A stretch of 64,000 nucleotides of DNA, from assembly GCF_008831075.1 (NCBI RefSeq), contig NZ_WBJX01000001.1, positions 62,001 through 126,000 on the forward strand, in the 5' to 3' direction. Shown here one piece after another: positions 25,856 through 34,584 of the stretch. The notes below the pieces were generated by a model. The model ran no database searches. It was not told where the DNA came from and saw only the letters and a program-made list of their open reading frames with translations. Both the position numbers and the translations under genes were made by a program. The DNA is from Pseudoclavibacter terrae (GTDB lineage: Bacteria > Actinomycetota > Actinomycetes > Actinomycetales > Microbacteriaceae). Position 1 is the first letter of the stretch. Each line of letters begins with the position of its first letter.

Positions 25856-26434
25856 CTAGGCGGTCTCCGCTTCAGCGCAGGGGATCGCCATGGTCGCGAC
25901 GAACGCGCCGTCTGAGTGCATGACCGGAGGGGCTGTCTCGTCGAAGATCGCGGCCTCGCCCTCGGCGAGCTCGGTGCCGCCGAGGCTCAGGCGGCCGCTG
26001 ATGAGGTAGATGGCGCGAACGTCGGGGTCGAACTCGATGGGGTCGCTCACGAAGACCCGGCCGAGGATGATGGGCTGCATCTCCGACTTGCGGGTCACCC
26101 GCAGCAGCCTGGTGCTCTTCGCGCGCCCGATTGAGCTGCGCAGGAGGAGGAGTGGCGACGTCGACTCGACGACGATCTGGTGGTCGGCCCGCACCTTCTC
26201 CTGCCGGGTGCCGTCCACGAGCCGCAGCTGCGGGCCGCTGATGCCGAGCCAGTGGTCGACGGTTCCCTCTGGCCGGTGCAGGGACTTCACGTTGCGCTTC
26301 ACGTCGACGAGCGACAGGCTCCACCTCGGGTCGACCTCGTCGTCTGGGTCGCGCCAGATCTCGTGCACGCTTCCGGAGCGAAGGTCAGTGCCGAGCCGTT
26401 CCCGTGGCAGCGACTGCGGCGTGACGATCTTCAT
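25856..26434 (-). CDS. Cupin-like protein, possibly HutD/Ves-related
   Basis: 192-aa cytosolic protein, all-beta in appearance, with no signal or membrane segment. Two halves each look like a cupin strand set: RWSLSLVDVKRNVKSLHRPEGTVDHWLGISGPQ and FDPDVRAIYLISGRLSLGGTELAEGEAAIFDE (stretches quoted in part). The N-terminal MKIVTPQSLP...SVHEIWRDP is reminiscent of HutD/Ves proteins, but the usual W-K-N-G-G motif is absent, so this assignment is weak. No hut genes are nearby. A strong terminator separates it from the ammonium transporter upstream. Confidence 0.5.
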   Translation of the reverse strand: MKIVTPQSLPRERLGTDLRSGSVHEIWRDPDDEVDPRWSLSLVDVKRNVKSLHRPEGTVDHWLGISGPQLRLVDGTRQEKVRADHQIVVESTSPLLLLRSSIGRAKSTRLLRVTRKSEMQPIILGRVFVSDPIEFDPDVRAIYLISGRLSLGGTELAEGEAAIFDETAPPVMHSDGAFVATMAIPCAEAETA

Positions 26435-26496
26435 CGAACGGCATCCAATCTACGAAGCTCAGGTGCTGGGGAACCCGGTTGTCGGGGGAGAGGCCA

Positions 26497-26535
26497 GAAG
26501 GTGGCGGCCAGTCTGCAGACTGTGCCGCCACCTTC
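26497..26535 (-). terminator. Strong bidirectional terminator-like hairpin after amt
   Basis: GAAGGTGGCGGC (26497-26508) pairs exactly with GCCGCCACCTTC (26524-26535), and the loop CAGTCTGCAGACTG is itself palindromic. It lies just downstream of the ammonium transporter stop. Confidence 0.8.
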
Positions 26536-26573
26536 ATGGTCAGTGAGCGGATGCTCGTCGTGCGGGGCGGATG

Positions 26574-27842
26574 CTAGACGCGGGCATCCTCGAGCACGTA
26601 GCCGGCCTCACCGTGCGAGACGGTGTCGAGGCCAGCGATCTCGTCCTCGTCCTTGACGCGGAAGCCGATCGTCTTGTGGATGACGAACCCGATGATGAAT
26701 GCGCCGACGAAGGAGTAGGCCATGACCGCGAAGGCTGCGATGGCCTGCACGAGGAGCTGCGTGCCGTCGCCCCCGAGGAAGAGGCCGGTGCCGTTGGCGA
26801 AGAAGCCCAGGTAGAGGGTTCCGATGAGGCCGCCGACGAGGTGGATGCCGACGACGTCGAGCGAGTCGTCGAGGCCCAGCTTGAACTTGAAGTCGATCGC
26901 GAGGGCGCAGACCACGCCGGCGATGACGCCGAGGAGGATCGCCCAGACCGGGTCGAGGGATGCGCAGGCCGGGGTGATGGCGACGAGGCCTGCGACGGCA
27001 CCGGACGCGGCACCGACCGAGGTCGGCTTGCCGTCGCGGATCTTCTCGACGACGAGCCAGGCGAGGAGCGCCGCGGCGGGGGCTGCGATGGTGTTGACGA
27101 CGGCGAGGGCGGCGACGCCGTCGGCGGCGAGCTCGGAGCCGGCGTTGAAGCCGAACCAGCCGAACCAGAGGAGGCCTGCGCCCAGGAGCACGAAGGGCGG
27201 GTTGTGGGGGACGTGCGCTCCCTTGCCGAAGCCGACGCGACGCCCGAGGACGAGGGCGAGAGCGAGAGCCGCCGCACCTGCGCAGATGTGCACTGCGGTG
27301 CCACCGGCGAAGTCGATGACGCCAACGCCGAAGGTCTCCTGCAGGCCGTAGGTGATCCAGCCGCCGTAGGCGAAGCTTCCGTCGTCGGCGAGGCCGAAGT
27401 TGAAGACCCAGCTGGCGACGGGGAAGTAGACGACGGTCGCCCAGATTCCGGCGAAGATCATCCACGAGCCGAACTTCGCGCGGTCGGCGATGGCGCCGGA
27501 CACGAGGGCGACGGTGATGATCGCGAAGGTCGCCTGGAAGGCGGCGAATGCGAGCGGCGGGTAGGCGGCGTCTTCCGGAACCTCGAGGAGGCTGGAGAGC
27601 CCCATCGCGGACGGGTCGATCGCGAAGAGCGGGCTCAGGCCGTCAGCCGCCGGGAAGGCGATCGAGTAGCCGTAGAGCACCCACAGCACGCCGATCAGGC
27701 CGATAGCGCCGAAGCTCATCATCATCATGCTGATCACGCTCTTCGCCTTCACGAGGCCGCCGTAGAAGAAGGCGAGTCCAGGTGTCATCAGCAGCACGAG
27801 CGCCGCCGCGAAGAGGATGAATGCGGTATTTCCTTGATCCAT
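26574..27842 (-). CDS. amt: Ammonium transporter
   Basis: 422-aa Amt/Rh-family channel importing ammonium, with 11 membrane helices. Diagnostic pieces: TPGLAFFYGGLVKAKSV near residue 22, the twin pore histidines in FAGGTAVHICAG and DVVGIHLVGGLIG, and NPPFVLLGAGLLWFGWFGFNAGS. The C-tail GFRVKDEDEIAGLDTVSHGE matches the P-II-responsive terminus. No glnK follows here, unlike many actinobacteria. ATG 27842 has AGAGAGG upstream. GlnR-like boxes occur upstream, consistent with nitrogen-starvation control. Confidence 0.95.
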   Translation of the reverse strand: MDQGNTAFILFAAALVLLMTPGLAFFYGGLVKAKSVISMMMMSFGAIGLIGVLWVLYGYSIAFPAADGLSPLFAIDPSAMGLSSLLEVPEDAAYPPLAFAAFQATFAIITVALVSGAIADRAKFGSWMIFAGIWATVVYFPVASWVFNFGLADDGSFAYGGWITYGLQETFGVGVIDFAGGTAVHICAGAAALALALVLGRRVGFGKGAHVPHNPPFVLLGAGLLWFGWFGFNAGSELAADGVAALAVVNTIAAPAAALLAWLVVEKIRDGKPTSVGAASGAVAGLVAITPACASLDPVWAILLGVIAGVVCALAIDFKFKLGLDDSLDVVGIHLVGGLIGTLYLGFFANGTGLFLGGDGTQLLVQAIAAFAVMAYSFVGAFIIGFVIHKTIGFRVKDEDEIAGLDTVSHGEAGYVLEDARV

Positions 27843-27906
27843 CGTTGTAGACCTCTCTGCAAGGGACGCCGTGGGCGTCGGGGTGCACTCAGCTTGCGCT
27901 CAGGCT

Positions 27907-27977
27907 GTTTCGCCTGTGCGACCGTGGTGTTACGCGAACGAATGAAGTTCATGTCCGGCGTGTTTCCGCGGTGTCGC
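27907..27977 (-). promoter_or_regulatory. GlnR-like boxes upstream of amt
   Basis: On the minus strand GCGAC-N6-GAAAC (27977-27962) approaches the GTnAC-N6-GAAAC consensus. Further toward amt, GTAAC (27933-27929) and GAAAC (27911-27907) occur 22 bp apart with GTCGC between. All elements fall on an 11-bp period. Confidence 0.55.
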
Positions 27978-28062
27978 ACGAACCGCGGCCTCGCCTTGCG
28001 CAATGTGACGCCCTGAGTAGTCCGGCGTAGTCGCCGTCTTACGGTTGCGGGCGGGGTCTGCC

Positions 28063-28068
28063 TACCAT
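28063..28068 (+). promoter_or_regulatory. -10 element, leaderless DUF1684 gene
   Basis: TACCAT ends six bases before ATG 28075, so transcription would start on the initiation codon. Confidence 0.6.
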
Positions 28069-28074
28069 CCCCGC

Positions 28075-28941
28075 ATGAGCACCTCGGCCTCCCTCGTCCA
28101 AGACGCATCCGTCGATCGCGCCCAGTTCAATCGAGACTGGGAGGCGTGGCACGTCGAGCACGAGAAGCGGCGCACCGACGGGCACGGCTTCCTCGCGGTG
28201 ACGAGCCTCACGTTCCTCTCGGAGGAGCCGCAGGCCATCGTGGGCATCCCGGGTGCCTGGTCGCTCGAGGACGGTCAGGCCGTTGTCGACCTCGCGGACG
28301 GCGAGACGCTGGAGGCCGACGGGCTGCTCCTGCAGGGGCCGCGCCTTCACCGCTTCCCGTGCATCGCCGAGCGCGACGGGGTCAGCGCCCGAGCCGGGAA
28401 GGTGCTCATCGAGATCGCCAAGCGCGGCGGCTTCACCATCGTGCGCCCCCGCGACCCCGACTACGGCTATCTGGCCTCCTACTCGGGCACCCCCACCTAC
28501 CTGCCCAACCTGCGCTGGCGCGCCGAGGGCACTTTCGAGGCGTTCGACGAGCCCCGCGACGTCACGGTCGGCGCGGCCGTCGAGGGGCTCGAGCACGTGT
28601 ACTCCTCTCCGGGCAAAGTCACCTTCGAGCTTCGCGGGGAGCGGTTCTCGCTCACGGCCTTCAACGGCCACGAGTCTGGCTCACTGCTCGTGCTGTTCAC
28701 GGATGCGACGAGCGGGATCACGACGTACGCCGCGAACCGCGCCCTGTCCCTGTCGGCCCCGGATGCGGACGGCCGCGTCACGGTCGACTTCAACCGCGCC
28801 GTGAACCTGCCGTGCGCGTACACGGTCTTCGCGACGTGCCCGCTGCCGCCCGCCGAGAACCGGCTGCCGGTGGGCATCGAGGCTGGCGAGAAGACCCCGC
28901 TGTCCAAGGCCGGCGACGACGCGGGGAGTGAGCCCGCGTGA
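28075..28941 (+). CDS. DUF1684 family protein
   Basis: 288-aa cytosolic protein of the DUF1684 family, whose function is unknown. Typical features: FNRDWEAWHVEHEKRRTDGHGFLAVTSLTFL near the start (the WxxxHE/R and DGFL-like core), a central beta-rich region with YLPNLRWRAEGTF, and the C-terminal VDFNRAVNLPCAYTVFATCPLPPAENRLPVGIEAGEK (conserved NP-x-C...P...N-L). The motifs are quoted in part. ATG 28075 is supported by the -10 element six bases upstream. The GTGA overlap with the luciferase-like oxidoreductase suggests a shared process, perhaps modification of a fatty or flavin-linked substrate (speculative). Confidence 0.85.
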   Translation: MSTSASLVQDASVDRAQFNRDWEAWHVEHEKRRTDGHGFLAVTSLTFLSEEPQAIVGIPGAWSLEDGQAVVDLADGETLEADGLLLQGPRLHRFPCIAERDGVSARAGKVLIEIAKRGGFTIVRPRDPDYGYLASYSGTPTYLPNLRWRAEGTFEAFDEPRDVTVGAAVEGLEHVYSSPGKVTFELRGERFSLTAFNGHESGSLLVLFTDATSGITTYAANRALSLSAPDADGRVTVDFNRAVNLPCAYTVFATCPLPPAENRLPVGIEAGEKTPLSKAGDDAGSEPA

Positions 28942-30038
28942 AGTTCCAGGTCCTCGACATCGTCCCGCACGTCCCGAACCCGGTCACGGGGGAGCAGCTG
29001 ACACCGTCGGAGCGCCTCCACGAGACGCTCGAGTTCGCGCTCAGGGCCGAGGAGCTCGGCTTCGACGCCTTCTCGGTGGGGGAGCGCCACGCCGGCCGCT
29101 TCCTGTCGTCGTCGCCGAGTGTGCTCCTGGGGGCCATCGCCGCGCAGACGTCGACCATCCGCCTGCAGACGGGGGTGACGGTGCTGTCGATCCTCGACCC
29201 CGTCCGGGTGGCCGAGGATTTCGCCACCATCGACCAGCTCTCCCGCGGCCGCCTGGAGATCACGATCGGCAAGGGCAACGAGGTCGCCCAGTTCCCGCTG
29301 TTCGGCCTCGAGATCGACGACCAGTGGGAGCTGCTCGCTGAGAAGTACGCGCTCCTGCGGCACCTGTGGCGCGAGACCGAGCTCGACTGGCCTGGCACCG
29401 AGTTCACGCGCCCGCTCACGAAGGTCACGACCCTGCCCCGGCCATACGCAGGACCGCCCCGCGTGTGGCACGGCTCGGCGACCACGCTCGCATCCGCCGC
29501 CCTCGCCGCGAAGTGGGGCGACCCGCTCTTCTCGGCGAACGCCATCCAGCCGCTGCGCAACTACGAGGTACTCGTGCGGCACTACCGCGACGAGTTCGAG
29601 CGACACGGCCACGACCCGCGCACGGCGTACGTGGGCGCCGGGGCCGGATCTCTGTTCATCGCGGAGACCAGCCAGGCGGCGAAAGAGCAGTACGGCCCCG
29701 TCTACGAGGCCCTCGTCGCCGCGACGAACGTGCCCGGCAACAACTCCGTCTTCCGCGACATCGACCACGCCATCGCCGAAGGGCCCGCGCTCGTCGGCAG
29801 CCCGCAGCAGGTGATCGACAAGATCGGACGCTTCCACGGAGCCTTCGGCCACGACCTGCAGTCGATCAGCCTGCCGACGACGCTCCCGCACGAGCAGCAG
29901 CTGGAGCAGCTCGAGTACTTCGCGACGGCCGTCATCCCCGCGCTCCGCGAGGAGTTCCCCACGACGCTCTGGGGCGACGGTGACGCGCAGCTCGGTCGGG
30001 CCTGCAGTGCAGAGCCCGTTGGAGCATCCGCCGCATGA
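28938..30038 (+). CDS. LLM class flavin-dependent oxidoreductase
   Basis: 366-aa luciferase-like monooxygenase-family protein using F420 or FMN. N-terminal MKFQVLDIVPHVPNPVTGE; EELGFDAFSVGERHAGRFL (substrate/flavin side); TGVTVLSILDPVRVAEDFATIDQLSRGR is the conserved core segment near residues 80-108; GSPQQVIDKIGRF occurs near the end. Begins at GTG 28938 within the DUF1684 stop and overlaps the acetyltransferase by 4 bp, so three genes form one coupled operon. Substrate unknown. Confidence 0.9.
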   Translation: MKFQVLDIVPHVPNPVTGEQLTPSERLHETLEFALRAEELGFDAFSVGERHAGRFLSSSPSVLLGAIAAQTSTIRLQTGVTVLSILDPVRVAEDFATIDQLSRGRLEITIGKGNEVAQFPLFGLEIDDQWELLAEKYALLRHLWRETELDWPGTEFTRPLTKVTTLPRPYAGPPRVWHGSATTLASAALAAKWGDPLFSANAIQPLRNYEVLVRHYRDEFERHGHDPRTAYVGAGAGSLFIAETSQAAKEQYGPVYEALVAATNVPGNNSVFRDIDHAIAEGPALVGSPQQVIDKIGRFHGAFGHDLQSISLPTTLPHEQQLEQLEYFATAVIPALREEFPTTLWGDGDAQLGRACSAEPVGASAA

Positions 30039-31138
30039 CGCAGACCGCACCCGTCGCGACCCAGGACGCGCACGCGACGCCACCCGCCCCGCTCCGGGTT
30101 CGCGAAGCGCAGCCAACGGACTGGCCGGAGGTGGTCAGGGTCAGCGAGGCTGCCTTCGCCGCCGGCCCATACGGGCATCTGCCCGTCGGCGAGGAGCGGA
30201 GGCGCTTCGTGCGGGACGTCGAAGGCCGGGCCGCGGCGGGCAGCGTGCTCGTGGCGGAGCGCGCGGGCGAGGTCCTCGGAACGCTCAGCATCGCCCGGGC
30301 GGGCACGGGCCCGTCGCGGCTGGCGGTCGCCGACGAGGCCGAGGTTCGGCTCCTCGCCGTCTCACCCACCGCCCAGCGGCTCGGCATCGCGAGGCGCCTC
30401 ATGCTCGCGGCGAGCGAGACCGCCCTCGGCTGGGGTGCATCCGCGCTTGTGCTCGACACGGGAGACCGCAACGTCGCGGCGCAGGCGCTCTACGAGGGCC
30501 TCGGGTACCGGCGCACCAACGAGCCCAGCCAGCCCAGCCAGCCCGGCCAGCCCGGCCAGCCCGGCGGGCCCGGCGTTGCGAGCGAGGGACGCATCCCGCA
30601 CGTCGACTACGGGCTGCAGCTGCAGCCCGCCCCGGGCGTCGTCGTGCGGCTCGTGCGACCCAGCGAGGTCGACGCCGTCGCCGAGCTGTCGTTGCGCGCC
30701 TACGAGCTCGAGTACACCATCTCCGGCAACTACCGCGACGACATCATCTCCGTCGGCGAGCGGGCGGCGGCCCACCAGGTGTGGGTGGCGGTGGATGCGC
30801 AGAGCGGTGCGCTGCTCGGATCCGTCGCGACGCCGAAGCCGGGCGAACACCTCACCTCGCTGCCGCAGAGTGATGACGAGCTCGACTTCCGGCTGCTCGC
30901 GGTCGACCCGGGTGCCCGCGGGCGCGGTGTCGGGGCCGCGCTCACGACGCTCGTGATCGAGCTCGCACGGCTGCGCGGACTCCGTCGAGTCGTCATGAAC
31001 AGCGGACCGCAGATGGTGCGCGCCCACCGGCTGTACGAGCGCCTCGGGTTCTCGATCCTCGAGTCGCGCGTGCGCACCGTCGATCCGGGTGACGGCCGCG
31101 CGCCGTTCCAGCTGCTCGCGTTCTCGATCGACGTCTGA
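30035..31138 (+). CDS. Tandem GNAT acetyltransferase
   Basis: 367-aa protein with two GNAT domains (about residues 20-160 and 190-365). Each has the acetyl-CoA pyrophosphate loop: AVSPTAQRLGIARRLM in the first, AVDPGARGRGVGAALT in the second, and each ends with LYE-LG(Y/F). This resembles the mycothiol synthase (MshD) architecture, but no mycothiol gene is adjacent, so the acceptor is uncertain. The domains are joined by a low-complexity linker SQPSQPGQPGQPGGPG encoded by 9-bp repeats. ATG 30035 overlaps the previous stop (ATGA). Confidence 0.85.
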   Translation: MTQTAPVATQDAHATPPAPLRVREAQPTDWPEVVRVSEAAFAAGPYGHLPVGEERRRFVRDVEGRAAAGSVLVAERAGEVLGTLSIARAGTGPSRLAVADEAEVRLLAVSPTAQRLGIARRLMLAASETALGWGASALVLDTGDRNVAAQALYEGLGYRRTNEPSQPSQPGQPGQPGGPGVASEGRIPHVDYGLQLQPAPGVVVRLVRPSEVDAVAELSLRAYELEYTISGNYRDDIISVGERAAAHQVWVAVDAQSGALLGSVATPKPGEHLTSLPQSDDELDFRLLAVDPGARGRGVGAALTTLVIELARLRGLRRVVMNSGPQMVRAHRLYERLGFSILESRVRTVDPGDGRAPFQLLAFSIDV

Positions 31139-31335
31139 GGGGCATTCGGCTCTCTGCTGAGGACGAGCTCAGGAGTCTCACAACTCACTTCCTGCGGAAA
31201 CGTGGCAATCCATGCAGGGGTCGGCTCCGAAACATCTGCGAGTGCACGCGTGTGCCCTTCTTCCTCGGTGATGACGTGCGGCTCCCCGGCGCACCAGCGG
31301 GGACGTCATGCAGGGCCGAACCCCCAAGGATCCGT

Positions 31336-32547
31336 GTGTCCGAGCACCTCCCCTCCCCAGACCCATCATCTTCCCCGACCAGCCGCCGCAGGGTCCTGCA
31401 GGGCGCCGCGTGGAGCGTGCCGGTGCTCGCCATGGCAGTGGCGGCCCCCTCGTTCGCCGCATCCGCCGCCTGCACGGGTGCCATCGCCACGTACACGAAT
31501 ACGACGAACTTCACGACGATCACCGTGCCAGCGGGAACTCGGGCCTTCACTTACGTGGTCCGCGGCGCGGGCGGCGGGCGCGGCTCGAGCGCTGGGAGCT
31601 CGACCATCCCAGGCAGCCAGGGCGGCATCGCCACGGGACGAGTGGTGTTCGGCGCTGCGCTCACGGTTCCGCTCCCGCTGCGCGTCTACGTCGGTCAAGG
31701 CGGCCAGATGGGCTCCAACACCACGGGCACGGTCGCCCTCGGCGGCACCGGCTACGGCGCGGGCGGCAGCTCGACCCCCACGCGTCCAGCGCAGACCAAC
31801 CAGGCCGTCATCTACACCGGTGGCGGCGGGGGCGGGAGCGCGATCACCCTTTCATCCGGAGCGCCGCTCGTCGTCGCCGGCGGCGGTGGTGGTGGCGGGA
31901 TCTCCGAGTTCATCACCAACAGCACCAAGCAGCAGGCCGTGCTCTCGGCCCCCTTCCAGGGGCTGCAGTACGGCACGGCGAGTGCCATCGCGGCCCCGAA
32001 CGGTCGCGGATCCGGCCTTGCCGGGTTCACGGAGAACGTGACCACCTTCTCCGTCTCACCCGGACTCGCACCCAGCGGAGCCGCCGCCGCGACCGGCGGC
32101 GTCGCCGGGGGAGCGCAGACCTACTCCACACCTCCCGCCCCGGCCGGCAACCCGAGCAGCGGATGGTCGCAGGTCTCCTCGATCGCCGGCACGGCCGGCG
32201 GCAGCTTCAGCACGACCAGTGGCGGCAACGGCGGCAACGGCGCGGCGGTCCTCGGCGCCATCAGCGGCAGCCGCAACCTGAGCGCCTCCGCCGGTGGTGG
32301 CGGCGGCGGATACGCGGGTGGCGGCGGTGGCGGCATCGCGCGCGGCCGCTTCGGCGCGCAGACGAACACCTCCGCGGCCGTGTCGACGGGCGCAGCCGGG
32401 TCCTCGTTCGTGGCGTCGACCGCCATCAACCAGGGGGCCGTCTCGCTGCGGGTCAACGTCAACGCGTACTCGACCTCCGCGCTCACCCCGAACGTGCAAG
32501 CCCTCCGCGGGCACGCCGGGCAGGTGGAGATCCGATACTGCAGTTGA
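31336..32547 (+). CDS. Tat-exported glycine-rich surface protein
   Basis: 403 aa. The N-terminus has SRRRVLQGAAWSVPVLAMAVAAPSFA, a twin-arginine-like signal ending in a signal peptidase site before the mature start. The mature part has repeated Gly clusters (GGGGGGS, GGGGGGG, GGGGGGYAGGGGGG) alternating with Ser/Thr/Ala strands, like bacterial Gly_rich (ALK/LTK-ligand-like) surface proteins. Cys pairs are few: one near the mature start, one at the end. GTG 31336 follows AAGGA by five bases and gives a short n-region; the track upstream lacks homology. Function unknown; likely cell-surface. Confidence 0.75.
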   Translation: MSEHLPSPDPSSSPTSRRRVLQGAAWSVPVLAMAVAAPSFAASAACTGAIATYTNTTNFTTITVPAGTRAFTYVVRGAGGGRGSSAGSSTIPGSQGGIATGRVVFGAALTVPLPLRVYVGQGGQMGSNTTGTVALGGTGYGAGGSSTPTRPAQTNQAVIYTGGGGGGSAITLSSGAPLVVAGGGGGGGISEFITNSTKQQAVLSAPFQGLQYGTASAIAAPNGRGSGLAGFTENVTTFSVSPGLAPSGAAAATGGVAGGAQTYSTPPAPAGNPSSGWSQVSSIAGTAGGSFSTTSGGNGGNGAAVLGAISGSRNLSASAGGGGGGYAGGGGGGIARGRFGAQTNTSAAVSTGAAGSSFVASTAINQGAVSLRVNVNAYSTSALTPNVQALRGHAGQVEIRYCS

Positions 32548-32651
32548 CGCTCGCGGCTCCTGGACGTTGCCCAGGAGCCACCGATCCGACGCGGAGGTCG
32601 GTTCCGAATGATGGTGGAAGCGTCGCAGGGTGCGGCGCGGGAAGGCAACCA

Positions 32652-33488
32652 ATGACTGAGATCCTCGCTCACCACGGCCTGCTCACCGACACGAAGCTCC
32701 ACGTCGACGACACGGGCGGAACGGGCCGCCCTGTTGTCCTCATCCACGGCTGGCCCCTCTCGGGAGAGGCCTGGAATCACCAGGTGCCGGCATTCGAAGC
32801 GGCAGGCCACCGCGTCGTGACCTACGACCGTCGCGGCTTCGGCCGCAGCGACAAGCCGCTGACCGGATACAGCTACGACGACTTCGCGGACGACCTGCAG
32901 GCCGTCCTCGAGGCCCTCGACCTGCGCGACGTGACGCTCGTCGGGTTCTCCATGGGAGGCGGCGAGGTCGCACGCTACCTCGCCAAGTTCGGTGACGAGC
33001 GCGTGCACAGCGTGGTCTTCGCATCCGCCGTGCCGCCGTACCTGCTGAAGACGCCCGCCAACCCCGACGGTCCCCTCGAGGCCGGGGAAGCCGCGAAGAT
33101 GACGGCGGCGCTCACCGCGAACCAGGAGTCGTTCTACGACGACTTCATCACCACGTTCTACTCGGTCGACGGCACCCTCGTCGTCTCCGAGGCGGAGCGG
33201 CGGGCAGCTATCGAGCTCACGGAGCAGGCGTTCAAGCCAGCCGCGCTGCAGGCCATGGCGGCGTTCGCGAACACCGACTTCCGCGACGACCTGCAGGCAG
33301 TGAAGGTGCCGACGCTCGTCATCCACGGCGATAGCGACGCGACCGTCCCGTTCGAGGGTTCGGGCCTGCGCACGCACGAGGCCATCGCCGATTCAGAGCT
33401 GCACGTCGTGGCGGATGCGCCCCACGGCGTCAACGTCAGTCACGCCGAAGAGTGGAATCGGGTCGTGCTGGAGTTCCTGAACCGCTGA
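32652..33488 (+). CDS. Alpha/beta hydrolase, cofactor-free haloperoxidase-like
   Basis: 278-aa cytosolic hydrolase. Oxyanion motif VVLIHGWPLSG near residue 30, VTYDRRGFGRSDKP, nucleophile elbow GFSMGGGEVARY near residue 99, acid in IHGDSDATVP, and final His in DAPHGVN. The pattern GFSMGGGEV and DRRGFGRS is typical of non-heme chloroperoxidases and arylesterases. ATG 32652 starts the family N-terminus. It is preceded by about 100 bp without a gene and followed by a terminator. Confidence 0.9.
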   Translation: MTEILAHHGLLTDTKLHVDDTGGTGRPVVLIHGWPLSGEAWNHQVPAFEAAGHRVVTYDRRGFGRSDKPLTGYSYDDFADDLQAVLEALDLRDVTLVGFSMGGGEVARYLAKFGDERVHSVVFASAVPPYLLKTPANPDGPLEAGEAAKMTAALTANQESFYDDFITTFYSVDGTLVVSEAERRAAIELTEQAFKPAALQAMAAFANTDFRDDLQAVKVPTLVIHGDSDATVPFEGSGLRTHEAIADSELHVVADAPHGVNVSHAEEWNRVVLEFLNR

Positions 33489-33511
33489 GCCTCGCCCCCG
33501 TGCTGACCCCG

Positions 33512-33546
33512 AGACCCGCTCGCCACCTCCTGGCAGGCGGGTCTTC
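33512..33546 (+). terminator. Intrinsic terminator after hydrolase
   Basis: AGACCCGC (33512-33519) pairs with GCGGGTCT (33537-33544), followed by TC. Confidence 0.65.
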
Positions 33547-33791
33547 GGCGTCTCACGGGCACCTCACAGAGGGCGTGCGCCCGGTGACAGCGAATGCACC
33601 GACATCGCCGTCATCGCAGGGCTCGCAGGATTCGCTGGGAATCGCGGATCGTGCCCCGCAGACGCCGATGAGCCCCCGGTCCGTTTGACAGCAGGTCGAC
33701 CGGCTTGCTGGGCTGGCCTCAGATCGACTCGCAGGACCGGAAGCATCCCGAGACAACGAAGGCCAGCCAGGCGCCGGCCGGAGGAGGCGTG
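33547..33791. other. Intergenic region without visible gene
   Basis: With the terminator this makes about 300 bp lacking a credible coding frame. I see only the Shine-Dalgarno GGAGGAGG at its right edge. Confidence 0.6.
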
Positions 33792-33995
33792 ATGAAGACG
33801 AACAGCGTGATTGAGACCAGCGACCTCGACGCGACCGCGTCAACCGCAGTGGAAGGCGCCCGCCCTGCCGCGGCACCCAGCGGCGGCGGGAGCCCGAGCC
33901 GCGACGCTCATGGCCTGCCCACGGGGGCCGCCCTCCTGGAGTGGCGCCGCGCGCATCCGGGGGCGACGATCGCCGACGCCATCGCCGCGCACTGA
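33792..33995 (+). CDS. Small hypothetical protein (67 aa)
   Basis: I do not recognise this protein. The first half is disordered, rich in Ser, Ala, Thr and Gly. The second half, HGLPTGAALLEWRRAHPGATIADAIAAH, looks like a short helical module and is the only ordered part. ATG 33792 is supported by a near-perfect GGAGGAGG four to five bases upstream, which makes expression credible. It lies 30 bp before the leaderless pyrE and reads in the same direction, but has its own start signals. Confidence 0.65.
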   Translation: MKTNSVIETSDLDATASTAVEGARPAAAPSGGGSPSRDAHGLPTGAALLEWRRAHPGATIADAIAAH

Positions 33996-34012
33996 CGGGC
34001 GCGGCGGGCGAT

Positions 34013-34018
34013 TAGGCT
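34013..34018 (+). promoter_or_regulatory. -10 element, leaderless pyrE
   Basis: TAGGCT ends seven bases before GTG 34026. Confidence 0.6.
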
Positions 34019-34025
34019 TGGCCCC

Positions 34026-34574
34026 GTGACGACAGACCGCGACGCCCTCATCGAACTCATCCGCGACGAAGCCGTGTTCCACGGTGACTTCACCCTCACG
34101 AGCGGGAAGAAGGCGACGTACTACATCGACCTCCGCAAGCTGAGCCTCGACCACCGCGCGTCTCCGCTCATGGGCCGCGTGCTGCTCGACCTCATCGAGG
34201 AGTTCGGGCCCGTGGACGCTGTGGGTGGCCTCACGATGGGCGCCGACCCGCTCGCGAGCGCCGTCATGCACCAGGGGCTCGCGCAGGGCAAGGTCGTCGA
34301 CGCGTTCGTCGTGCGCAAGGAGCCGAAGGACCACGGCCGCGGCCGCCAGGTCGAGGGCCCCGACCTCCAGGGCAAGCGGGTCGTCGTGCTCGAGGACACC
34401 TCCACGACCGGCGGCTCGCCGCTGAAAGCCATCGAGGCGCTCGAGAAGGTCGGCGCGAACGTCGTCGGCGTCGCCGTCATCGTCGACCGCGCCACGGAAG
34501 CGCAGGGCATCATCGAGGCCGCGGGCTACCCGTACCGCGCCGCCATCGGCCTCGAGGACCTGGGCCTCGCCTAG
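34026..34574 (+). CDS. pyrE: Orotate phosphoribosyltransferase
   Basis: 182-aa enzyme converting orotate and PRPP to orotidine 5'-phosphate in de novo pyrimidine synthesis. The PRPP-binding signature VVVLEDTSTTGGS is at residues 119-131; FTLTSGKKATYYIDLRK near the N-terminus is the orotate-side motif, and GLTMGADPLASAV follows. Length is normal for actinobacterial PyrE. GTG 34026 has no Shine-Dalgarno but lies seven bases after TAGGCT. Not clustered with other pyr genes; the downstream gene starts 10 bp after its stop. Confidence 0.95.
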   Translation: MTTDRDALIELIRDEAVFHGDFTLTSGKKATYYIDLRKLSLDHRASPLMGRVLLDLIEEFGPVDAVGGLTMGADPLASAVMHQGLAQGKVVDAFVVRKEPKDHGRGRQVEGPDLQGKRVVVLEDTSTTGGSPLKAIEALEKVGANVVGVAVIVDRATEAQGIIEAAGYPYRAAIGLEDLGLA

Positions 34575-34584
34575 GCGCTCACGC

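Noticed and set aside
25856-26434. Firm HutD annotation
   Set aside because: The diagnostic N-terminal W-K-N-G-G segment is missing and there are no hut genes, so it is left as tentative.
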